NCBI RefSeq assembly: GCF_003581615.1
Contig: NZ_QXFH01000069.1
Span: forward strand, 160,298-224,297
Reading direction: 5' to 3'
Source of the DNA: Flagellimonas lutimaris
GTDB taxonomy: Bacteria > Bacteroidota > Bacteroidia > Flavobacteriales > Flavobacteriaceae
Length of the DNA: 64,000 nt
Shown: piece by piece, positions 18,733 to 28,944 of the stretch
Numbering within the stretch: the first letter of the stretch is position 1
Layout of the letters: each line of letters starts with the position of its first letter
Translations under genes and position numbers: made by a program
The notes under the pieces: generated by a model
Database searches by the model: none
What the model saw: only the letters and a program-made list of their open reading frames with translations
What the model was told of the DNA's origin: nothing

Positions 18733-19728
18733 ATGTATATTTCCATTTCATCAAAAGCTCTTCGAGTATTGCTCCTGTTTTCATGTATTACAGTTGGTGC
18801 ATTTGCCCAATCCGATATAGTTGTCCACGATCCGGTGGCGATTAAAGAAAAAGGTGTATATCATCTATTTTGTACAGGTAGGGGTATATCACATTTTGTA
18901 TCCACCGATTTGAAAAACTGGGAGAAATTGGACCCTGTTTTTGCAGAGAAACCAACTTGGACCGATTCGGTTGTCCCCGATTTTAAAAACCATATTTGGG
19001 CTCCAGACATAATTGAACATAACGGAAAGTACTATCTGTACTATTCAGTTTCTGCATTTGCCAAAAATACGTCGGCCATTGGTTTGACGATAAATACAAC
19101 ACTCGACCCAAATAGTGAAGACTATCTATGGGAAGATCAAGGAATCGTAGTGCAATCGATACCCAATAGAGATCTGTGGAATGCCATCGACCCAAATATT
19201 ATTTTTGATGACAATGGTACCCCATGGATGTCTTTTGGATCTTTTTGGAATGGTCTAAAAATGGTAAAACTGAGCAAAGACCTAAAATCCATTGCCCAAC
19301 CCGAAGAATGGAAAACCATAGCCAAACGGGAACGCAGCTTCGATTTGGATGATAAAGACCCCGGAGATGCAGCACTGGAAGCCCCTTTCATCTTCAAGAA
19401 AGGTCAATATTATTATTTGTTTTTATCGTGGGATTTATGCTGTAGAGGAGAGAACAGCACATACAAGGTAGTTGTGGGACGTTCAACATCTGCAACAGGA
19501 CCGTTTATGGATGCAGATGGAAAAGCGCTCAATCAAGGAGGTGGAAAGCTCTTGATCCAAGGAAACGAAAACTGGTACGGTGTAGGTCACAATAGTGTTT
19601 ACACTTTTGAGGGTAAGGATTATTATTTCAGTCACGCTTACGATGCAAACGATAATGGTACTCCAAAACTCGTGGTAAAAGAGATTACATGGGATAATGG
19701 TTGGCCTATCGTGGAACCGATGGATTGA
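18733..19728 (+). CDS. GH43 arabinan endo-1,5-alpha-L-arabinosidase, secreted
   Basis: A single-domain GH43 enzyme of 331 residues with a signal peptide of about 26 residues ending AFAQ. Acidic catalytic residues appear in VHDPVAIK (base), NAIDPNI (modulator) and LEAPFIF (acid). It lacks the C-terminal module and the linker of the upstream GH43 lipoprotein, so the two probably differ in location and in substrate size. It starts 20 nt after the GH51 gene. Confidence 0.9.
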   Translation: MYISISSKALRVLLLFSCITVGAFAQSDIVVHDPVAIKEKGVYHLFCTGRGISHFVSTDLKNWEKLDPVFAEKPTWTDSVVPDFKNHIWAPDIIEHNGKYYLYYSVSAFAKNTSAIGLTINTTLDPNSEDYLWEDQGIVVQSIPNRDLWNAIDPNIIFDDNGTPWMSFGSFWNGLKMVKLSKDLKSIAQPEEWKTIAKRERSFDLDDKDPGDAALEAPFIFKKGQYYYLFLSWDLCCRGENSTYKVVVGRSTSATGPFMDADGKALNQGGGKLLIQGNENWYGVGHNSVYTFEGKDYYFSHAYDANDNGTPKLVVKEITWDNGWPIVEPMD

Positions 19729-19754
19729 GAGGGCTGGATTCGAAATTTTTATTG

Positions 19755-21731
19755 ATGTCAAAGATGAGCATAAAAAATACTACTTGGGTTATTGCACTGG
19801 CATTGCTACTTGTCAATTGTAAAAACGAAGCATTGGTGTCGGCCGATACCGAAGAGGCAAAGGGGTATGAAATAGAACCTGTAAACATTCAAAATGTAAA
19901 GATCAAGGATGAGTTTTGGTTACCAATAATAGAAAGGGTACAGAACAAGACCATTGAGTATGCCATAGAAAAATGTGAGCAGGAAGGAAGATTTGATAAT
20001 TTCTTGATTGCTGGAGGAGAACTGGATGGTGAGGTTAAGGGAGCCATGCCTTTCGATGATACTGACGTCTATAAAATTATTGAGGGAGCCTCCAATTCCT
20101 TAATCAGTGCTCCAAATCACAAACTGGAATCCTTGGTGGACTCTTTGGTATCCATTATTAAAGTGGGACAAGAAGAGGATGGTTATTTGACCACTTGGCG
20201 AACCATTAATCCTGCAAAACCTCCGGCTCCATGGGTGGAGGTCAAAGAAGCTAAACGTTGGGACGGTCTCTTTATGAGCCACGAACTCTACAATGCGGGG
20301 CATTTATATGAAGCTGCAGCGGTTCACTATAAAGCAACAGGAAAAAGAAACTTTTTGGACATCGCTTTAAAGAATGCCGATTTAATGGTAGAGACATTTG
20401 GTGATGGCGAAGCTAAAATTGATGCTGTCCCTGGACATCAGATAATTGAAACTGGGCTTATCAAATTATATCAGATCACAGGAGAAGAGAAGTACCTAAA
20501 ACTTTCTAAATACTTTTTGGACAATAGGGGCAACCCGGAAAACCATGAACTGTTTGGTCCTTATTCCCAAGATCATGTCCCAGTTGTGGACCAAGACGAA
20601 GTAGTGGGTCATGCGGTACGTGCTGTTTATATGTATGCTGCAATGACAGACATTGCTGCTATTAAAAAAGATACTGCCTATCTGGATGCGGTAAATGCAC
20701 TATGGGAGAACATGGTAAACAAAAAAATGTACGTTACAGGTGGTATAGGAGCTAAACACGATGGTGAGGCATTTGGTGAAAACTATGAATTGCCCAACTT
20801 AACCGCCTACAACGAAACATGTGCAGCTATTGGTGATGTATACTGGAACCATAGGTTGCACAACCTAACAGGTGATGTCAAATATTTCGATGTAATAGAA
20901 CGTACACTATATAATGGATTGATTTCAGGACTTTCTTTGGATGGTGAAAAGTTTTTCTACCCAAATGCGTTGGAATCGGATGGAGTGTATAAGTTCAATC
21001 AAGGTGCGTGCACACGAAAAGATTGGTTCGATTGCTCATGTTGCCCTACCAATGTGATTCGTTTTATTCCAGCTATACCCGGTCTGATCTATTCCAAAAC
21101 GGGAAATACACTATACGCAAATCTCTACGCAAGCAATGAGGCAAGGGTGGAATTAAAGGAACAAGATGTGCTGGTCACACAGGATACTTCTTACCCATGG
21201 GATGGAAAAGTGAAATTCACGGTAGATCCAGAAGAAACAGGAGAGTTTACCATAAAATTTAGAATACCGGGATGGTCGAGGAATATTGTGTTGCCGGGAG
21301 ATTTATATCAGTATGCATCCAAAGATGAGGCAAGCAATAAGATAACCTTAAATGGCGAAGAGTTTAATGCGGTCACCGATAACGGTTATTACACAATGAC
21401 CAGAACATGGAAATCAGGGGATGTGGTGGAACTGGAGTTTCCAATGTCCGTAAGAAGAGTGATTGCCCATCCTTTGGTTGAAGAGGATAAAGGTAAAATG
21501 TCGCTCGAATATGGCCCCATAGTTTATGCAGTGGAGGAAATCGATAACAAAAACGCTTTTGACAACATTCAACTAACGGCAAACGAAGAATTCAACGTTG
21601 CCATGCAGCCCGAATTATTGGGTGGCGTCAACACTATATCAAATGAAAAATTAACCGCAATACCGTATTACACATGGTCCAATCGCGGCATTGGAAAAAT
21701 GAAGGTATGGTTGCCCGTGGAAGAGAATTAG
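19755..21731 (+). CDS. GH127 beta-L-arabinofuranosidase lipoprotein
   Basis: HypBA1-like enzyme releasing beta-L-arabinofuranose. With the start at 19755, the zinc/nucleophile residues are E354 and C356 (NETC) and C429-C430 (CSCC). The stretch MYVTGGIGAKHDGEAFGE is typical of the family. A lipoprotein signal (LLLVNCKNE) places it on a membrane. ATG 19764 is equally possible; more upstream starts would overlap the GH43 gene and spoil the signal. This is the second beta-arabinofuranosidase of the window. Beta-linked arabinose is the linkage found on extensin hydroxyprolines, which ties this operon to the epimerase region. Confidence 0.9.
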   Translation: MSKMSIKNTTWVIALALLLVNCKNEALVSADTEEAKGYEIEPVNIQNVKIKDEFWLPIIERVQNKTIEYAIEKCEQEGRFDNFLIAGGELDGEVKGAMPFDDTDVYKIIEGASNSLISAPNHKLESLVDSLVSIIKVGQEEDGYLTTWRTINPAKPPAPWVEVKEAKRWDGLFMSHELYNAGHLYEAAAVHYKATGKRNFLDIALKNADLMVETFGDGEAKIDAVPGHQIIETGLIKLYQITGEEKYLKLSKYFLDNRGNPENHELFGPYSQDHVPVVDQDEVVGHAVRAVYMYAAMTDIAAIKKDTAYLDAVNALWENMVNKKMYVTGGIGAKHDGEAFGENYELPNLTAYNETCAAIGDVYWNHRLHNLTGDVKYFDVIERTLYNGLISGLSLDGEKFFYPNALESDGVYKFNQGACTRKDWFDCSCCPTNVIRFIPAIPGLIYSKTGNTLYANLYASNEARVELKEQDVLVTQDTSYPWDGKVKFTVDPEETGEFTIKFRIPGWSRNIVLPGDLYQYASKDEASNKITLNGEEFNAVTDNGYYTMTRTWKSGDVVELEFPMSVRRVIAHPLVEEDKGKMSLEYGPIVYAVEEIDNKNAFDNIQLTANEEFNVAMQPELLGGVNTISNEKLTAIPYYTWSNRGIGKMKVWLPVEEN

Positions 21732-21750
21732 AATCTACAAACTAAACAAC

Positions 21751-23769
21751 ATGAAAAATATGACTAGAGTACTGCTTTTGGCACTGGTTATGGTCTTGGG
21801 TTTTTATAGCTGTAAAAATCAAGAGGAAACCAAAGCCGACGATAGCGCAATAGAAATCGACAGGGAATTGGTGGTCAGCATGGAGGATACCGGCATAAAA
21901 ATACAACCCACGATGTACGGAATCTTTTTTGAGGACATCAACTTTGCTGCAGATGGAGGGTTGTATGCCGAAATGATAAAAAACCGCTCCTTTGAGTTTA
22001 CCTTGCCCAAAACGGGTTGGGTGGAGCCCAATAGCGATAGACATTCCTATAACAACGAATCCGGGTTTTTATCGGTTATCAAATATTCGGACGAAGGAAC
22101 CAATCATAATTTTGCCCGTGTTGTGGTCAAGAACGATGAAGGTTACGTGCTTATAAATGAAGGCTTCCGTGGAATGGGAGTTAAAGAGGGCGCTCAATAC
22201 GACTTCTCGGTAGATGCTGCAAAGCGATCCGGGGATATCCAAAAAATCAAACTACAAGTCATAGATTCTTTGGGCAATGTATTAGGAGAGACAGTAGTTT
22301 CACCTGATAGCGATTCTTGGAAGACTTACGAATCAACCTTCAAAGTATCCAAAACTGAAATGAGAGCAAGGGTCAAGATTACCTTCGAGGGAGAAGGTGA
22401 GATTGACTTGGATATGATTTCCCTCTTTCCTCAAGATACATGGAAAGGAAGAAAAAAAGGGCTTCGTAAGGATTTAGTTCAGTTACTTGACGATATGAAC
22501 CCGGGGTTTCTTCGTTTTCCAGGTGGATGCATTGTAGAAGGAAGAACCTTGGCCAGAAGATACCAATGGAAAAAAACCGTCGGGGATATCGAGGATAGAG
22601 AAATATTGGTGAATCGTTGGAACACCGAATTTGCGCACCGACCAACTCCGGATTACTATCAGAGTTTCGGACTAGGATTCTTCGAATACTTCCAATTATC
22701 GGAAGATATGGGAGCGGAGCCGCTTCCCATCCTAGGATGTGGGATTGCTTGCCAATTCAACACGGGGGAACTGGTTCCAATGGATGAATTAGATCCATAT
22801 GTACAAGATGCCCTTGATTTGATAGAGTTCGCCAATGGGGACACCGACACTCCTTGGGGCCAGGTACGTGCCGATATGGGCCATCCAGAACCCTTCAATA
22901 TGAAGTACATTGGAATCGGAAACGAGCAATGGGGACCGGCATACATTGAAAGATATAAAGTGTTCCAAGAAGCCATTAAATCCAAGTATCCAGAAATTAT
23001 TATTGTTTCGGGAAGCGGACCCTTTCCAGAAGGAGATTATTTCGAATATGGTTGGGAACAGTTGAAGCAAATGAATGCAGAAATTGTGGATGAACATTAT
23101 TACAAACCACCAGAATGGTTCCGCGAAAATGCAGACCGATATGATAGTTATGATCGTAATGGACCCAAGGTTTTCGCTGGGGAATATGCTGCGCAAACCG
23201 TGGCCATAGCGAGCCCTGATAATAAAAACAACTGGGAGTCCGCACTTTCCGAAGCAGCCTTTATGACCGGGTTGGAAAGAAACGCAGAGGTAGTTCACCT
23301 CACATCCTATGCACCTCTAATGGCACATGCCGATGGTTGGCAATGGACACCGGACATGATATGGTTCAATAACTTGGAATCGTTTGGTACCCCTAACTAT
23401 CAGGTTCAAAAAATGTATTCCACCAATCCAGGTACTGACCTTTTGAGAATTACCGAGAATGGAGATAAAATTATAGGGAAAGATGGGCTGTATGCCACTG
23501 CGGTTAAAGATGTCAACACCAATGAATTGATTATTAAGGTGGTGAATACATCAGGACAAAATCAAAACCTTTCTATCCAGGTAGAGGGTGGCAGTATTAC
23601 AACTAATGTTTCGGTTTTGACCATGGGAATGGACGATTTAGAGGCGGAAAACTCGTTTGAAGACCCTTTGAAAATTAGTCCAAATGGAGGCTCTGCAACT
23701 ATGGAGCGAAATATATTGGGGGTTACCATTCCAGCTCAAGCTTTCAGTATTTACAAAGTAAAGATTTAG
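21751..23769 (+). CDS. GH51 alpha-L-arabinofuranosidase lipoprotein, long form
   Basis: A 672-residue GH51 enzyme with a lipoprotein signal (LGFYSCKNQ). An N-terminal segment of about 220 residues contains a CBM4-like jelly-roll region before the TIM barrel. The acid/base Glu is E392 in GIGNEQWG and the nucleophile Glu is E478 in FAGEYAAQ. A C-terminal beta-sandwich closes the protein. It differs clearly from the compact secreted GH51 at 17165, so the pair may split polymer and oligosaccharide work. It starts 19 nt after the GH127 gene. Confidence 0.92.
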   Translation: MKNMTRVLLLALVMVLGFYSCKNQEETKADDSAIEIDRELVVSMEDTGIKIQPTMYGIFFEDINFAADGGLYAEMIKNRSFEFTLPKTGWVEPNSDRHSYNNESGFLSVIKYSDEGTNHNFARVVVKNDEGYVLINEGFRGMGVKEGAQYDFSVDAAKRSGDIQKIKLQVIDSLGNVLGETVVSPDSDSWKTYESTFKVSKTEMRARVKITFEGEGEIDLDMISLFPQDTWKGRKKGLRKDLVQLLDDMNPGFLRFPGGCIVEGRTLARRYQWKKTVGDIEDREILVNRWNTEFAHRPTPDYYQSFGLGFFEYFQLSEDMGAEPLPILGCGIACQFNTGELVPMDELDPYVQDALDLIEFANGDTDTPWGQVRADMGHPEPFNMKYIGIGNEQWGPAYIERYKVFQEAIKSKYPEIIIVSGSGPFPEGDYFEYGWEQLKQMNAEIVDEHYYKPPEWFRENADRYDSYDRNGPKVFAGEYAAQTVAIASPDNKNNWESALSEAAFMTGLERNAEVVHLTSYAPLMAHADGWQWTPDMIWFNNLESFGTPNYQVQKMYSTNPGTDLLRITENGDKIIGKDGLYATAVKDVNTNELIIKVVNTSGQNQNLSIQVEGGSITTNVSVLTMGMDDLEAENSFEDPLKISPNGGSATMERNILGVTIPAQAFSIYKVKI

Positions 23770-23826
23770 GGAAACGCAACGTTTTGCCTGCGAAATAGAT
23801 AATGAATTGAAGATAGCACAGGATTA

Positions 23827-25503
23827 ATGAAGAAATATGTAATAGGACTCGATTATGGTTCCGACTCGGTTAGAGCGGTGATGATTGATGCCCAAAACGG
23901 AGCAGAATTGGCATCAGAAGTGTTCTGGTACCCCAGATGGAAAGCACAAAAATTTTGTAAGCCAGCCATCAACCAGTTTCGTCAGCATCCCTTAGATCAT
24001 ATTGAGGGGTTGGAACACACAATTAGTTCTGTAATGGAGCAAAGCGGGGTATCCCCAGAAACCGTAAAGGGTATTTGTATAGATACAACGGGTTCTTCTC
24101 CAATGCCGGTGACCAAAGATGGAACTGCATTGGCTTGTGTAAAGGGTTTTGAGGAGAATCCAAATGCCATGATGGTGCTTTGGAAAGACCACACCGCAGT
24201 AAAAGAAGCCAATGAAATCAACGAATTGGCCAGAAACTGGGGAGGGGTGGACTATACCATGTTTGAAGGTGGGATTTATTCTTCAGAGTGGTTCTGGGCC
24301 AAAATACTTCATGTGGCCCGAGAAGACAAAGAGGTAATTGATGCTGCGCACACATGGATGGAGCATTGCGATTTTATCACCTACCTTTTGGCAGATGAGA
24401 AAGACTTAAAAGCATTTAAAAGAAGCAGATGTGCGGCAGGACATAAGGCCATGTGGCACGAGAGCTGGGGTGGTTTGCCTGATAAAGAGTTCTTGTCCAA
24501 ATTGGACCCGTACCTAGCGTCGCTTCGAGATGATTTGTACGAAGAAACGTTTACATCCAACGAAATTGCTGGCCATTTAAATGAAGAATGGGCTGACAAA
24601 TTGGGTCTAACCACGAATACGGTGATTGCCGTAGGTACTTTTGATGCCCATGCAGGAGCAGTTGGTGCCAAAGTGGATCACCATGCACTGGTTCGGGTCA
24701 TGGGAACCTCTACCTGCGATATCATGGTGTCCTCCAATGAAGCTGTGGGAGACAGAACCGTTAAGGGAATCTGTGGACAGGTTGATGGTTCCGTAATTCC
24801 TGGAATGGTAGGATTGGAAGCAGGTCAATCTGCTTTTGGCGATGTGTTGGCATGGTTCAAAAGTGTATTGCAATGGCCAATAGACAATCTTGTTTTAAAT
24901 TCGAAGGTCCTTTCGGAAGTTCAAAAAGAAGAACTTAAGGCGGAAGTGGAATCAAAATTTATTAGAGCTTTGGCCGAACAAGCAGAGGGTATTCCTCTTT
25001 CTGAATCCGTGCCGGTAGCCTTGGATTGGGTAAATGGAAGAAGAACTCCGGATGCCAACCAAGAATTAAAAAGTGCTATTTCTGGAATCTCTTTGGGAAC
25101 CAAGGCACCACATATTTTTAAATCCTTAGTGAACGCGATTTGCTTTGGAGCCAAAATGATCGTAGATCGTTTTGAGGAGGAAGGAGTAAAAATCGAAACT
25201 GTAATCGGCATTGGCGGAGTGGCTAGAAAATCGCCTTTTATTATGCAGACATTGGCCAATGTATTGAACATGCCCATTAAAGTGGCGGAATCGGACCAGG
25301 CACCTGCTTTGGGTGCGGCAATTTATGCCGCTGTAGCCTCAGGAATCTACGAAAATGTGATTGAGGCCAGTAAAGTAATGGGAAGTGATTTTGAAGCAGA
25401 ATATTTCCCGCAATCTTCACAAGTGGAAGTATATGCCAAATTACTGGAAGAATACAAACAACTTGGAAGTTTTGTGGAAGAACAAACCAATAAAAATAAA
25501 TAA
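23827..25503 (+). CDS. araB: L-ribulokinase
   Basis: FGGY-family carbohydrate kinase phosphorylating L-ribulose to L-ribulose 5-phosphate in the cytoplasm. Recognisable segments are the N-terminal phosphate loop DYGSDSVRAVMID, IDTTGSSPMPV, GTFDAHAGAVGAKV, VMGTSTCDIMV and the C-terminal GIGGVARKSPFIMQTLANV with ESDQAPALGAAIYA. The 558-residue length is normal for AraB. It is followed after 2 nt by araD and then araA, giving the order B-D-A. Confidence 0.95.
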   Translation: MKKYVIGLDYGSDSVRAVMIDAQNGAELASEVFWYPRWKAQKFCKPAINQFRQHPLDHIEGLEHTISSVMEQSGVSPETVKGICIDTTGSSPMPVTKDGTALACVKGFEENPNAMMVLWKDHTAVKEANEINELARNWGGVDYTMFEGGIYSSEWFWAKILHVAREDKEVIDAAHTWMEHCDFITYLLADEKDLKAFKRSRCAAGHKAMWHESWGGLPDKEFLSKLDPYLASLRDDLYEETFTSNEIAGHLNEEWADKLGLTTNTVIAVGTFDAHAGAVGAKVDHHALVRVMGTSTCDIMVSSNEAVGDRTVKGICGQVDGSVIPGMVGLEAGQSAFGDVLAWFKSVLQWPIDNLVLNSKVLSEVQKEELKAEVESKFIRALAEQAEGIPLSESVPVALDWVNGRRTPDANQELKSAISGISLGTKAPHIFKSLVNAICFGAKMIVDRFEEEGVKIETVIGIGGVARKSPFIMQTLANVLNMPIKVAESDQAPALGAAIYAAVASGIYENVIEASKVMGSDFEAEYFPQSSQVEVYAKLLEEYKQLGSFVEEQTNKNK

Positions 25504-25505
25504 GG

Positions 25506-26207
25506 ATGAGCTCAAAATATAAATCGCTCAAAGAAGAATGCTATGAGGCCAACATGGAACTCAATGCCTTGGGACTGGTTATATATACCTTCGGTAATGT
25601 GAGTGCTGTGGACAGGGATAATGCTGTTTTTGCCATAAAACCCAGTGGCGTACCTTACGAAACTCTTAAACCTGAAGATATCGTGATTATGGATTACGAT
25701 AATAATGTGGTAGAAGGTGAACTTAGACCTTCATCCGATACAAAAACCCATAGTTATCTCTATAAAAACTGGGCGAATATTGGTGGTGTTGCCCATACGC
25801 ATGCCATGTATTCTGTTTCTTGGGCACAGGCCCAAAAGGATATTCCAATTTTTGGAACCACACATGCAGATCACTTGACACAAGATATTCCTTGCGCGCC
25901 ACCCATGGCAGATGAACTCATTGAAGGAAACTACGAACACAATACAGGAATTCAAATCTTGGATTGTTTCAAGGAAAGAAATTTGGACTACAACGAGGTC
26001 GAAATGGTGCTGATCGGTAACCATGGCCCATTTGCATGGGGCAAAAATGCAGCTAAGGCGGTATATAATACCAAAGTATTGGAAACAGTGGCCCAAATGG
26101 CCTATCTGACATTGCAGATCAATCCGCAAGCTCCTAGACTAAAAGATTCACTAATAAAAAAACACTACGAGCGTAAGCATGGTAAAAATGCCTATTACGG
26201 TCAATAA
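25506..26207 (+). CDS. araD: L-ribulose-5-phosphate 4-epimerase
   Basis: Class II aldolase/epimerase converting L-ribulose 5-phosphate to D-xylulose 5-phosphate for the pentose phosphate pathway. Zinc-binding histidines are visible in VAHTHAMY and in GNHGPFAWG; the phosphate-binding GNVSAVD and KPSGVPYE segments are also present. The 233-residue length matches the family. It begins 2 nt after araB, suggesting translational coupling. Confidence 0.95.
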   Translation: MSSKYKSLKEECYEANMELNALGLVIYTFGNVSAVDRDNAVFAIKPSGVPYETLKPEDIVIMDYDNNVVEGELRPSSDTKTHSYLYKNWANIGGVAHTHAMYSVSWAQAQKDIPIFGTTHADHLTQDIPCAPPMADELIEGNYEHNTGIQILDCFKERNLDYNEVEMVLIGNHGPFAWGKNAAKAVYNTKVLETVAQMAYLTLQINPQAPRLKDSLIKKHYERKHGKNAYYGQ

Positions 26208-26221
26208 ACAACTACAGTACA

Positions 26222-27727
26222 ATGAAAATATCCGAAAAAGAAATCTGGTTTGTCACGGGAAGCCAACATCTATACGGGCCAGAGACTTTAAAACAAGTGG
26301 CCAGCAATTCAAAAGCTATTGTTGATGGATTGAATGCAGCGGATAAGTTGCCGGTTACATTGGTTTTTAAACCCATAGTTACCACCCCTCAAGAAATTAC
26401 TTCACTTTGTCGTGAAGCCAGTAATAATCCTTCATGTATTGGAATAGTGGCTTGGATGCACACCTTTTCTCCGGCAAAAATGTGGATTGCAGGTCTTACG
26501 ATATTAAGTAAACCATTATGCCATTTGCATACCCAATTTAATGCGGAAATCCCATGGGATAGTATTGACATGGATTTTATGAACCTGAACCAATCGGCAC
26601 ATGGTGACCGAGAGTTTGGATTTATGATGTCCAGAATGCGCAAAAACCGTAAGGTTGTGGTAGGTCATTGGAAAGATGAACGCGTACAGAACAAATTGTC
26701 CATTTGGGCACGCGTAGCGCTTGGAGCTGATGAACTGAAACATATGAAAGTTGCTCGTATCGGGGATAATATGCGCGAGGTTGCCGTTACCGAAGGTGAT
26801 AAGGTTGCCGCCCAAATGCGTTTTGGTGTAGCGGTAAATGGTTACGACTCCTCTGACGTTACCAATATTATTGCTGGATTGGCCCAAAAAGCAGTTGATC
26901 AATTGATTGAGGAATACGAAGCCAGCTACAATTTGTCAGAATCTCTTCAGAAAAATGGAGCGCAAAGACAATCTTTGATCGATTCAGCTAAAATAGAACT
27001 GGGACTTAGAACTTTTTTGGATGAAGGTGGGTTCAAGGCCTTTACCGATACTTTCGAGAATCTTGGCGCTTTGAAACAATTACCAGGTCTGGCAGTACAG
27101 CGTTTGATGTCAGATGGTTACGGTTTTGGTGGAGAAGGTGATTGGAAAACCGCAGCCCTTACCAGAACGATGAAGGTAATGGCCGAAGGATTGGAAGGTG
27201 GAACCTCGTTTATGGAAGACTATACCTACCACTTTACTCCGCAAAAAGATTATGTATTGGGGTCCCACATGTTGGAGATTTGTCCTTCGATTGCAAGTGC
27301 AAATCCATCTTGTGAAGTACATCCTTTGGGAATCGGAGGTAAAGAAGACCCTGTAAGATTGGTTTTTGATTCGCCAGCAGGTGATGCATTGAACGCTTCA
27401 TTGATTGATATGGGGAACAGATTCCGTTTGATCGTTAACGAAGTAGAAGCTGTGGAACCAATGGCCGATTTACCAAAATTACCGGTTGCCCGTGTACTAT
27501 GGGATGCTAAACCAAGTTTGGATGTTGCCGCAACAGCATGGATTCATGCCGGTGGAGCACACCATACTGTTTATACACAAGCTTTGACCACAGAATATAT
27601 GGAAGATTTTGCCGATATTTTCGGAATAGAACTTTTAGTCATAGATTCGGACACAAAACTTAGAGCATTTAAAGATCAACTCCATGCCAACGAAGCATAC
27701 TATCAGTTGTTTCAGCATGGCATGTAA
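26222..27727 (+). CDS. araA: L-arabinose isomerase
   Basis: Converts L-arabinose to L-ribulose, the entry step of the pathway. The 501-residue length matches AraA. The N-terminal [14 protein letters not shown] signature is present, as are metal-ligand regions [30 protein letters not shown] and [10 protein letters not shown]. It sits 14 nt after araD. Confidence 0.96.
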   Translation: MKISEKEIWFVTGSQHLYGPETLKQVASNSKAIVDGLNAADKLPVTLVFKPIVTTPQEITSLCREASNNPSCIGIVAWMHTFSPAKMWIAGLTILSKPLCHLHTQFNAEIPWDSIDMDFMNLNQSAHGDREFGFMMSRMRKNRKVVVGHWKDERVQNKLSIWARVALGADELKHMKVARIGDNMREVAVTEGDKVAAQMRFGVAVNGYDSSDVTNIIAGLAQKAVDQLIEEYEASYNLSESLQKNGAQRQSLIDSAKIELGLRTFLDEGGFKAFTDTFENLGALKQLPGLAVQRLMSDGYGFGGEGDWKTAALTRTMKVMAEGLEGGTSFMEDYTYHFTPQKDYVLGSHMLEICPSIASANPSCEVHPLGIGGKEDPVRLVFDSPAGDALNASLIDMGNRFRLIVNEVEAVEPMADLPKLPVARVLWDAKPSLDVAATAWIHAGGAHHTVYTQALTTEYMEDFADIFGIELLVIDSDTKLRAFKDQLHANEAYYQLFQHGM

Positions 27728-27744
27728 TCAACTAACATAAAATT

Positions 27745-28935
27745 ATGATGATGAGGATAACCAAACCTTCAATATTTTACGCTGTTTTACTTTTGGTCTT
27801 TATCGTTACAGGCTGTAAGCAAAGCAAAAAAGAAAGCCATTCAGAAATGGAAACTGTAAAAACCGAGAGCAAACAAAATCCGATTGAGGAAACCATCTTT
27901 GGCGAAATGCCAGATGGTACAAAAGTGAAGAAGTTCACCCTAAAAAATGAAGCGGGAATGGAAGTTGATGTTATCACCTATGGTGGTATCATAACCCGTT
28001 GGACAGCTCCAGATAAAAATGGACTTTATGAGGATGTGGTATTGGGCTTCGAATCCCTGGAACCATATTTGGATGGTAACCCCTACTTTGGAGCACTTAT
28101 TGGTAGATACGGCAACCGTATTGCCAATGGTGAGTTTGCCCTAGAAGGTAAAACCTACACATTGGCCAAAAATGACGGTGATAACCACCTCCATGGAGGA
28201 GAAAAGGGTTTTGACAAAGTCCTTTGGAACGGTGTTGCCAAAAACACGGAAGAGGGTGCGGTTATAGAACTTACCTACACCAGTCAAGATGGGGAAGAAG
28301 GATACCCCGGAAAATTGGATGTAAAGGTTACGTACACACTCACGGATAACAACGAATTGGACATCCAATATGAGGCTGTAACGGACAAGCCGACCGTGGT
28401 TAACTTAACACAACATAGTTATTTTAACTTGTCGGGCCAACTTTCAGAGCAAATCTTGGACCATGAAATTTATCTGAATGCAGATACCTATTTGCCTGTT
28501 GATGGGGGACTGATTCCCACTGGAGAGTTGAGACCTGTTGCTTCCACTCCTTTTGATTTTAAAGAGTCAAAATTAATTGGTAAGGAAATAGAAGCGGATA
28601 ACGAACAACTGAAACTTGGTAAGGGATATGATCATTGCTGGGTACTCAATAAAGGAGAAGAAGGTTTTGGGATGGTAGCCTCGGCATATCATGGAGAAAC
28701 AGGCCGCTTTATGGAAGTTTACACCAATGAACCAGGAATGCAATTTTACAGCGGAAACTTTTTGGATGGCACTTTGCCTGCAAAAGGTGGAGGGACTTAT
28801 GGTCAACGTTCTGGATTTTGTTTGGAAACACAACATTTTCCAAATAGCCCGAACCAAGCCGATTTCCCTTCTGTTAGATTAAATCCCGGAGAAACATATA
28901 CATCCCGGACAATGTTCAAACTATCAACCAAATAA
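27745..28935 (+). CDS. Aldose 1-epimerase (mutarotase), lipoprotein
   Basis: GalM-type mutarotase speeding interconversion of sugar anomers so the released arabinose suits the transporter or isomerase. A lipoprotein signal (FIVTGCKQSK) puts it outside the cytoplasm. The catalytic stretches GRYGNRIANG, NDGDNHLHGG and NLTQHSYFNLSG are visible, with the general base Glu in GFCLETQHFPNSPN. It lies 17 nt after araA and 9 nt before the symporter, which suggests coupling of mutarotation and uptake. Confidence 0.93.
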   Translation: MMMRITKPSIFYAVLLLVFIVTGCKQSKKESHSEMETVKTESKQNPIEETIFGEMPDGTKVKKFTLKNEAGMEVDVITYGGIITRWTAPDKNGLYEDVVLGFESLEPYLDGNPYFGALIGRYGNRIANGEFALEGKTYTLAKNDGDNHLHGGEKGFDKVLWNGVAKNTEEGAVIELTYTSQDGEEGYPGKLDVKVTYTLTDNNELDIQYEAVTDKPTVVNLTQHSYFNLSGQLSEQILDHEIYLNADTYLPVDGGLIPTGELRPVASTPFDFKESKLIGKEIEADNEQLKLGKGYDHCWVLNKGEEGFGMVASAYHGETGRFMEVYTNEPGMQFYSGNFLDGTLPAKGGGTYGQRSGFCLETQHFPNSPNQADFPSVRLNPGETYTSRTMFKLSTK

Positions 28936-28944
28936 AAAACTATT

